Shown here: positions 58,565 through 64,000 of the stretch, piece after piece
Position numbering within the stretch: the first letter of the stretch is position 1
How the letters are laid out: every line of letters begins with the position of its first letter
Source of the DNA: RDXT01 sp033765305
GTDB taxonomy: Bacteria; Bacteroidota; Bacteroidia; J057
Reading direction: 5' to 3'
Assembly (NCBI GenBank): GCA_033765305.1
Contig: JANRID010000073.1
Location: 87,572 to 151,571, forward strand
DNA: 64,000 bases
Notes under the pieces: model-generated
Databases searched by the model: none
The model's input: only the letters and a program-made list of their open reading frames with translations
Told to the model about the DNA's origin: nothing
Position numbers and translations under genes: made by a program

Positions 58565-59263
58565 ATGAGAAACCGATCAGTGTTATTCCGCCTGTCCGGC
58601 TCCGGGATGCGGATGCTGGGGATTGCCTTCATGGCGGGCGCCCTGCTTCTGACAGGCCCGGTAGGCTGCCGCTCCAAAAAGAAGCTGGCCGAAGAGCAGG
58701 CCCGCGCCGAAGCTGAAGCCCGCATGCGCGAGCAGCAGGAGCGGATCAATGCCCTCAAAGCCGAGCTCGAAACCCTCATGGCCACCCCGGTGCGCGATCT
58801 GGCCGACCTGGAGGCCCGCGAGCGCCGTCTGGCCGAGATCAAAGCCCTGAACATCGGCGATACCTCGGTGCAGGTGCTCATCCGCAAGGCAGAAACCTTC
58901 CTCAGCCAGGAGCGTGCCCGGCTCGAAGCTGCTGCCCGCCCGCAGCCGCAGCCCGAAGCCCCCGATCCTGCCGTCAAGCTGAAGGCGGATCTGGAGCAGG
59001 CCTTCTCCCGCATCGCCTCCGCAAGCTCCGTCGAGCAGGCCAACCAAGCCATCGCGCAGGCGCAGGCCCTCTTCGCCAGCTCCGAAACGCCCGTGCTCAT
59101 CGTCATCAGCCAGTCCGGCGAAATCAAGGACTACGACCGCCCCACGACGGCGGGCCGCTACCTCAATTACCTCAAGGACCAGCGCCGCAATCCCAACAAG
59201 GTCGGCTCCGTGCTCCTCGATGCCTCCGGCAAAATCCGCGAACTGGAACTCGTCAAACCCTGA
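58565..59263 (+). CDS. Hypothetical lipoprotein with charged coiled-coil
   Basis: A 232-residue protein. The ATG at 58565 (MRNRSVLFRLSG) gives a hydrophobic signal (about 18-35) followed by a possible lipobox cysteine (GPVGC), although the -3 proline is unusual; other in-frame starts lie 12 and 15 bases upstream. A highly charged helix follows (AEEQARAEAEARMREQQER, about 43-65), further alanine-rich helices, then a C-terminal domain beginning PVLIVISQSGEIKDYDRPTT and ending in LLDASGKIRELELVKP. No catalytic motif was recognised. It begins a set of four plus-strand genes for secreted proteins. Confidence 0.7.
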   Translation: MRNRSVLFRLSGSGMRMLGIAFMAGALLLTGPVGCRSKKKLAEEQARAEAEARMREQQERINALKAELETLMATPVRDLADLEARERRLAEIKALNIGDTSVQVLIRKAETFLSQERARLEAAARPQPQPEAPDPAVKLKADLEQAFSRIASASSVEQANQAIAQAQALFASSETPVLIVISQSGEIKDYDRPTTAGRYLNYLKDQRRNPNKVGSVLLDASGKIRELELVKP

Positions 59264-59288
59264 GCATCACCCCTAATCTGATTCCCCC

Positions 59289-59861
59289 ATGCGTCTTCAC
59301 AGACTGATCTGGGCCCTAGCCCTCATTGCCCTGCCGCTGATATCCCGCGCCCAAAGCGAAATTACCCCCGAGCGCAAGCGCGCGATCGACTCCCTGGCCC
59401 TCGAAAAGGTCCGGGACCTCGGCCGCTATATCTCCATCATCGGCAATAAAAATACGCCCTTCTCCGAAGGCAACCGCGTCATCGAGCGGGCCGTCGAGCT
59501 CTTCGGCGCCGGCGCCGAGATCGGCGTCTCCTCCCTTTCCCGCACGGAAATCCAGTATTTCCCGGCACGCCGCTACTTCGAGCGCCTCATGGCCCTCAAC
59601 TACGACCGCGTCAGCATCGAATGGTATAAAGTCCAGTACGTCAGCGACCTCGAGCTCCAGCCCGACGGCCGCTATGTAGGCGTAATCACCATCTACCAGC
59701 GCTTTCAGGGCGAGACGGACGAAGGCCTCAAGTATTCCGACGTCACCAAGAAGGACATCACCGTCTATGTCGAGAAAAAGCAGACCCAGATCGCCGGCCG
59801 GCTGATCGACTTCTGGGATGTGCTCCTCGGCGATATCCGCGTGACAGAAACCCTCCCCTGA
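59289..59861 (+). CDS. Hypothetical secreted protein
   Basis: A 190-residue protein with a signal peptide (LIWALALIALPLISRAQ, about residue 22 cleavage), then a helix-rich start (EITPERKRAIDSLALEKVRD) and a strand-rich region with YFPARRYFERLMALNYDRV and VGVITIYQRFQGETDEGL. It resembles uncharacterised Bacteroidota exported proteins. It lies 25 bases after the preceding lipoprotein gene and is probably cotranscribed with it. Unknown function. Confidence 0.7.
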   Translation: MRLHRLIWALALIALPLISRAQSEITPERKRAIDSLALEKVRDLGRYISIIGNKNTPFSEGNRVIERAVELFGAGAEIGVSSLSRTEIQYFPARRYFERLMALNYDRVSIEWYKVQYVSDLELQPDGRYVGVITIYQRFQGETDEGLKYSDVTKKDITVYVEKKQTQIAGRLIDFWDVLLGDIRVTETLP

Positions 59862-59959
59862 GGACAACTCCTGCGGTTAGGGTGCGTAGATTCCACCGGG
59901 ATTCTGCGCACCTTTTATATATAAGGTATAGCCGGCAAGCGGCGCAACAGCAGCATGGT

Positions 59960-60793
59960 ATGCGATTCAGCACGTTCTTCCTCGGCATCTGGGCCTGCCT
60001 CGCGTGGGCAGCCCTCGCCGCGCAGCCCGCAGGCGCCTACGCGCCCGGCGAGGCCAACCTCTATGCCGAAACCAAGCAGCTCAACCAGTTCTTCCGCCGC
60101 TTCAACGGCGAGGAGCTGCCCGACGGCACCCGGATCTATGCCGGCGACGCCCGCTTTCAGTCGCGCAGCCTCCGCGACGCCTACCTGATGCAGCTGATGG
60201 ACCAGCAAAACCCCGAGCTGACCCCCAGCCTCCGGCGGACCTTCGCCGATCAGGTGCTCGATGCCGGCTGCGTGCTCGATTTTCATGGAGGGCACTGGTT
60301 TGCAGAAGTGGAGGCCGAGTTCCTCATCGGCGGCCGCCCCGAAACCGTGCTGCTCTTCATGGAGCTGCAGCAGGAAGCGGTCGGCTCCAAATGGGTCATG
60401 GCCTCGCTCTATGCCGCCTGCTACGACCATGCGCTCGATCCGCCCCCCGGAGCCCCGCAGCCTGATCCGGCCTTTCTGCATCCCCTGAGCCATGAACTCG
60501 ATTTCATGAACCTCTCCAAGGCCTTCAGAACCCCCGAAAACCTCGGCGGCTTTGTCAGCCGCTCCTTCAGGCCGGATCACCTGACCCTCTTCCTCGCAGA
60601 CGCGCAGGATAAGAAAGCGGTGTTCCGCTCCGTTACCCAAGTGAAATTTCATTTCTTTCAGGTCGAAGGCTGGTACTTCGAAGTGACAGAGTTCAACAGA
60701 CCCGGCCCCAACCGGGGCTGGCTCATTTCCCAGCTCTTCCCCCTGGCGCCCGGACAGTCCGGGGCGCTTCTTAACGCGATTTACAGACGATGA
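59960..60793 (+). CDS. Hypothetical secreted protein
   Basis: A 277-residue exported protein (start MRFSTFFLGIWACLAWAALAAQ). The mature part begins with a conserved-looking ANLYAETKQLNQFFRRFNGEE helix, has a strand-rich centre (HGGHWFAEVEAEFLIGGRPE) and a C-terminal segment VKFHFFQVEGWYFEVTEFNR. Its ATGA overlap with the LRR gene shows tight coupling: the LRR protein start lies inside its stop. No known domain. An in-frame extension upstream is open but lies before the signal peptide. Confidence 0.7.
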   Translation: MRFSTFFLGIWACLAWAALAAQPAGAYAPGEANLYAETKQLNQFFRRFNGEELPDGTRIYAGDARFQSRSLRDAYLMQLMDQQNPELTPSLRRTFADQVLDAGCVLDFHGGHWFAEVEAEFLIGGRPETVLLFMELQQEAVGSKWVMASLYAACYDHALDPPPGAPQPDPAFLHPLSHELDFMNLSKAFRTPENLGGFVSRSFRPDHLTLFLADAQDKKAVFRSVTQVKFHFFQVEGWYFEVTEFNRPGPNRGWLISQLFPLAPGQSGALLNAIYRR

Positions 60794-63477
60794 CCCGCCG
60801 GTTTGCTGTCCGGATCCTGCTTGTGGCGAGCTTCGGCGCTGCCCTGCCTGCCCAGGCGCAGCAGGACACCGCTTCCGTTTCCATCTACCGCGAAGGCGCC
60901 CGCCGGATGGTGCAGTTTCTGGAGTTTACGCTCAATACCCTCGGCGACGCCCGGACGCCTGCGCGGGAAAAAGAAATCATCATCTTCGAAAGCTACCGGA
61001 AAATCTTCCGCGACGAGCGCGTCCAGATCGAGGATGACCTCGTCGAGCACCGCTCCACCGCCACCCGCAAAGAGGTGAAAGCCTATCTGCAGGATGTGGA
61101 CTTTTTCTACGAATCGCTGACGTTTGCCTTCGAAATCGACTCCATCAGCCATGAGGTGACCGAGAAGGGCGAACTGTTTTTTCTCGTATCCACCCTCTGC
61201 ACCCTCCAGGGGCGCACCTCCGCCGGCGACAGCCTGTATGCTACCCGCCCCCGCTACCTGGAGATCAATGTGGACGAGGCCGCCCGCGACCTGAAGATCG
61301 TATCCATCTACACCACCCGCCAAAGCGAGGAAGAAGAGGCCATCGAATGGTGGAACAGCCTCGGCTACGCCTGGCGCGAAGTCTTCGCCCCCCAGCTCCG
61401 GCTTTCCGATTCGGTGCCGGTATCCCGCCTCATGGAGATATCGCCGGATTTTGCCGTCGGCGATACCCTGCCGATGGAGGCCCGCTTCGAGATCGTGATG
61501 AATGACTCCGCCGTCTGGCAGACCTACACCCTGCTGGACAGCAGCATCCGCTGGGGCGATACGCTCCGGGTATCAGGCACCGACAGCGTTGTGGCCTATT
61601 CGCCCCGTCTCATCCGGGACCTGCGCCGCGTAATGGCCTCGGAGCGCCTCGACCTGTCTGGCCGCACGGGCCTCGCCAGCCTGGAGCCCCTGGCCCGGCT
61701 CACCCAGCTCCGGGAGCTGAACCTGAGCGGCCTTGACGCCGCCGACCTTACGCCGCTGCGCTACCTTACCCGCCTCCAGCGGCTCACCCTCGATCATGCC
61801 CGCGCCGTCAGCCTCGACCCCCTGCGGTACTGCATCGGGCTGCGCGAGCTGAGCCTCGCCTACATGCCCGTGTCGGATATCCAGATCCTGTCCCAGTTTT
61901 CCAGCCTGAGCAAGCTCGCCCTCGACGCCACCGGCGTTCAGGACCTTTCGCCCCTGCGCACCCTCGTCTCCCTGCGCGAGCTGACCTTCAACGCCACCGG
62001 GGTGGCGGACCTCAGCCCCCTGGCAGGCCTCCGGGAGCTCGAAGTGCTGATGTGCAGCCGCACCCGCATTGCAGATCTGGGCCCGCTTGCCGGCATGGCG
62101 CAGCTGCAGCTGCTCGGCATAGAAGAAACAGCCGCTGCCAGCCTGGCGCCGCTCGCAGGGCTTGCCCGCCTGCGCATCCTGTATGCCGACGGCGCCGCCG
62201 TCGCCTCCCTCGAAGCCTTGCACCGCCTGCCGGAGCTGCGCCGCGTGTACTGCGACCGAAGCGGAGTAGGGCGGGAGGAAGCCGCGCGCCTGCGCACAGC
62301 CAATCCCAATTGCCTCGTCGTGTACGAGTCTACGGCGCTCCAGCACTGGTGGCAGGAAATGCCCGCACCCTGGCGCGCCTTTTTCCGCTCCGCTGCACGG
62401 CTGAGCCCCATTCCTACCCGTGAAGAGCTGCACAGCCTGGCTGCTACCGCCGCACTGGACCTCGGCGGGCACACAGAGCTGGCGGACCTCGCGCCCCTGT
62501 CGATGATAACCGGCCTCCGCAGCCTCAGCGCTGCCCGCACCGGAGCCGCCAGCCTGGCCCCGCTCGAACCGCTTACCGAACTGGAGCAGCTGGATCTCAG
62601 CCGGAACCCGGTGACCGACCTCGGCCCGCTGCGCACCCTGCGCAAACTCCGCATGCTCGACCTGACCGGGACGCCTGCCGCAGACCTGGAGCCGCTGAGC
62701 GCCTGCCTGCGGCTCGAAGTGCTCGCCGCAGACAGCACCGCCGTCGAACGGCTCGACGCGCTCGGCCGCCTGCCTGCGCTGCGGAAGCTCTACGCCGATG
62801 GCGCCCGCATTTCAGATTCGGCTGCCGTCCAGCTGGCCGCCTCTTCCCCGGAGCTGCTTATCTGCTACCGCACTGCGCGGCTCGGCGCCTGGCTGGATAC
62901 CCTGCCGGCGGACTGGAAAGCGCGGCTCCGCCGGATTGCGGCCTGGGGCGATACGCCCGGCCGCGAAGCCCTGCATGAACTCACCTTCCGCCAGGCCCTG
63001 GATCTGGGGCAGGATCCAGGCCTCGTATCCCTGAGCCCGCTCACCGTATTCGTACGGCTACGTTTTCTGCGCTGCTCAGAGGCAAGGGTCGCCAGCCTGG
63101 CCCCGCTCGGCACACTTACGGCCCTCGAAGTGCTCGAATGCGCCGGCAATCCGGTCGAAGACCTGACGCCGCTGGCCGGCCTGCCCAGGCTCAGCTACCT
63201 CGACGTCCGCAATACCCCGGTCCGGAGCCTCAAGCCCCTCGAAGCCGCAGGCCGGCTTGAAGAACTCTACTGCAGCGGCACCCGGATCAAAAAACTGCGT
63301 CCGCTGGCAGCCGTGCAGACCCTGCGCCGGCTGGACATCTCCAACACGGGCGTAGGTTCGCTCAAGCCGCTTGCGGCAGGCCTGGAGCATCTCAAGTGCT
63401 TCAATACCAAGGTTTCGCCCGGGGCGGTCCGCAAGTTCCGCGAGGCCCGCCCGGCTTGCGAAGTGGTGTACTACTGA
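60790..63477 (+). CDS. Large leucine-rich-repeat protein with three duplicated modules
   Basis: An 895-residue secreted protein with a signal peptide (about 1-23), an N-terminal domain of about 240 residues with mixed strands and helices, then SDS22-like leucine-rich repeats of 21-23 residues (LRELNLSGLDAADLTPLRYL type). The repeat region has three blocks (about 270-510, 515-687, 690-895). The second and third each open with a helical cap containing conserved tryptophans (QHWWQEMPAPWRAFF; LGAWLDTLPADWKARL), and each block ends with a similar V/I-CY motif (CLVVYES, ELLICYR, CEVVYY). Start ATG overlaps the stop of the preceding gene by four bases. LRR proteins bind other proteins; the partner is not known. 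Confidence 0.86.
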   Translation: MTRRFAVRILLVASFGAALPAQAQQDTASVSIYREGARRMVQFLEFTLNTLGDARTPAREKEIIIFESYRKIFRDERVQIEDDLVEHRSTATRKEVKAYLQDVDFFYESLTFAFEIDSISHEVTEKGELFFLVSTLCTLQGRTSAGDSLYATRPRYLEINVDEAARDLKIVSIYTTRQSEEEEAIEWWNSLGYAWREVFAPQLRLSDSVPVSRLMEISPDFAVGDTLPMEARFEIVMNDSAVWQTYTLLDSSIRWGDTLRVSGTDSVVAYSPRLIRDLRRVMASERLDLSGRTGLASLEPLARLTQLRELNLSGLDAADLTPLRYLTRLQRLTLDHARAVSLDPLRYCIGLRELSLAYMPVSDIQILSQFSSLSKLALDATGVQDLSPLRTLVSLRELTFNATGVADLSPLAGLRELEVLMCSRTRIADLGPLAGMAQLQLLGIEETAAASLAPLAGLARLRILYADGAAVASLEALHRLPELRRVYCDRSGVGREEAARLRTANPNCLVVYESTALQHWWQEMPAPWRAFFRSAARLSPIPTREELHSLAATAALDLGGHTELADLAPLSMITGLRSLSAARTGAASLAPLEPLTELEQLDLSRNPVTDLGPLRTLRKLRMLDLTGTPAADLEPLSACLRLEVLAADSTAVERLDALGRLPALRKLYADGARISDSAAVQLAASSPELLICYRTARLGAWLDTLPADWKARLRRIAAWGDTPGREALHELTFRQALDLGQDPGLVSLSPLTVFVRLRFLRCSEARVASLAPLGTLTALEVLECAGNPVEDLTPLAGLPRLSYLDVRNTPVRSLKPLEAAGRLEELYCSGTRIKKLRPLAAVQTLRRLDISNTGVGSLKPLAAGLEHLKCFNTKVSPGAVRKFREARPACEVVYY

Positions 63478-63529
63478 AGAACCGGGCAGACGGTGGATAA
63501 CCATGTGGAAATTTGTTTGCGGGCGGCAC

Positions 63530-63561
63530 TTGCGCCGTATAGCAGCCATGCTGTACCTTTG
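63530..63561 (+). promoter_or_regulatory. Ribosomal RNA promoter P1 (candidate)
   Basis: TTG at 63530-63532 and TACCTTTG at 63554-63561 are 21 bases apart. It shares a TACCTTTGTC core with P2. Confidence 0.65.
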
Positions 63562-63621
63562 TCATCCCTTCGTCGCTCATCTGCAGCGAAAGGCGTTCTG
63601 AACAAAAAATTTTCACTTTTT

Positions 63622-63653
63622 TTTGGTGTTGTTCCGGTGTACTTCTACCTTTG
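63622..63653 (+). promoter_or_regulatory. Ribosomal RNA promoter P2 (candidate)
   Basis: TTTG at 63622-63625 and TACCTTTG at 63646-63653 are 20 bases apart, the best consensus of the three. The preceding A/T-rich run (63602-63622) could act as an UP-type element. Confidence 0.72.
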
Positions 63654-63720
63654 TCGTCCCGGTTCAGCGCTGGGGATCCTGCCCGGTCCGATCCGAGCAA
63701 AAGCAAAGAAAACGACAGGG

Positions 63721-63729
63721 TGTGGATAA
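63721..63729 (+). promoter_or_regulatory. Perfect DnaA-box match between P2 and P3
   Basis: TGTGGATAA, the reverse complement of the E. coli DnaA box TTATCCACA, lies 17 bases before the P3 -33 element. A near copy with one mismatch (GGTGGATAA) is at 63492-63500, before P1. Functional relevance untested. Confidence 0.45.
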
Positions 63730-63746
63730 GTTCTCAGGCACAGATG

Positions 63747-63776
63747 TTGCACGGATCAGAAAAAGCCGTAACTTTG
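63747..63776 (+). promoter_or_regulatory. Ribosomal RNA promoter P3 (candidate)
   Basis: TTG at 63747-63749 and TAACTTTG at 63769-63776 are 19 bases apart. It is the promoter nearest to the leader elements. Confidence 0.68.
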
Positions 63777-63825
63777 TGCTCGCTTTTGAAAAGACGCCGC
63801 GAGGCATCTGAAAATATCCGAGGAG

Positions 63826-63874
63826 GCCGCTGATGGCGGCAGGTTCTGAGGGGATGATGACGAGTTCCTTGACA
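63826..63874 (+). other. boxB/boxA-like antitermination leader of an rRNA operon
   Basis: A five-base stem GCCGC/GCGGC with a five-base loop (63826-63840) is followed 23 bases later by gttccttgaca (63864-63874), which resembles rrn boxA (TGCTCTTTAACA). The order boxB then boxA is that of rRNA leaders. nusB, whose product binds boxA, is in the same window. Confidence 0.6.
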
Positions 63875-64000
63875 TACTGAGGATGCAGTTCTGAGCGTAG
63901 ATCGGATTGAGGCTGGATATATGGAGGCGCAGGCTTCTGTGGATCTGGCCGAGGGGATCCGGTATATGAAAAGATGGACAGAAGCTGGCCGGGATCGTAT

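Larger units (their letters stand above)
63478..64000 (+). other. Gene-free rRNA operon control region and leader
   Basis: The last 523 bases hold no gene. They contain three tandem Bacteroidota promoters (P1 at 63530, P2 at 63622, P3 at 63747), a DnaA-box match at 63721-63729, and a leader with a boxB-like hairpin (63826-63840) and a boxA-like sequence, gttccttgaca, at 63864-63874. In this phylum a very similar gttctttgacata segment stands upstream of 16S rRNA genes, so an rrn operon probably begins shortly beyond the end. The rRNA gene itself is not in the window. Confidence 0.72.

Overview
The window is GC-rich, gene-dense chromosomal DNA from a member of the Bacteroidota, most likely a high-GC Saprospiria-like lineage (genus not determinable by eye). 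Three things support this: promoters repeatedly show the Bacteroidota form (a TTG or TTTG element, 18-21 bases, then TAnnTTTG); the neighbourhood nusB, DUF1573 lipoprotein, yajC, YbbR-like protein, coaE is typical of the phylum; and there are many SPII lipoproteins, WG/WD40 proteins, a two-component propeller kinase and an OstA-like protein. No insertion sequence, prophage, CRISPR array or tRNA was seen.

Layout. 1-5 kb: end of ftsY, rimO, then minus-strand genes for an MCE lipid-transport protein, a cobalamin adenosyltransferase, a lipoprotein and a coiled-coil membrane protein. 5-10.6 kb: a two-gene minus-strand operon encoding a caspase-like CHAT protein with a degenerate nucleotide-binding region and a 1330-residue membrane protein with WG repeats and a seven-bladed WD40 propeller. 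This is the best candidate for an undescribed signalling or cell-death/defence system. 10.7-16 kb: transaldolase, DUF423 protein, pnuC-nadR nicotinamide riboside salvage, HI0933-type flavoprotein, pyrD, and rplU-rpmA closed by a strong terminator. 16-21.4 kb: D-lactate dehydrogenase, a VIT1/CCC1 metal transporter and the nusB-to-coaE cluster. 21.4-30 kb: a hybrid-free propeller histidine kinase, YceI protein, lipoprotein, cyclophilin, an Omp85-like barrel and lepA.

30-43 kb: an epimerase-like protein, DUF4386 protein with a Crp/Fnr regulator, an M16 peptidase, an orphan LytTR regulator (possible partner of the propeller kinase), glycerate kinase, an XRE-S24 regulator with a LexA-like autocleavage triad, a VanX-type dipeptidase, an OstA-like protein, an RRM RNA-binding protein with a structured leader, and a GNAT enzyme. 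43-48 kb: a protein whose N-terminus carries MANxSPQ repeats like those of eCIS/toxin-associated Bacteroidota proteins, divergent from a large secreted protein made of three Ig-like/lamin-tail modules. 48-58.4 kb: PBP1C, WcaJ-type glycosyl-1-phosphate transferase, a nucleoside transporter, two DoxX-like proteins flanking the putrescine genes aguB-aguA, and 4-hydroxyphenylpyruvate dioxygenase.

58.5-63.5 kb: a four-gene set of secreted proteins of unknown role ending in a leucine-rich-repeat protein built from three copies of one module. The last 520 bases hold no gene: they contain three tandem promoters, a DnaA-box match, and a boxB/boxA-like leader of the type that precedes 16S rRNA, so a ribosomal RNA operon probably begins just beyond the window. 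Start codons were chosen by signal peptides, promoter position and known family N-termini; several long frames antisense to genes were discarded.
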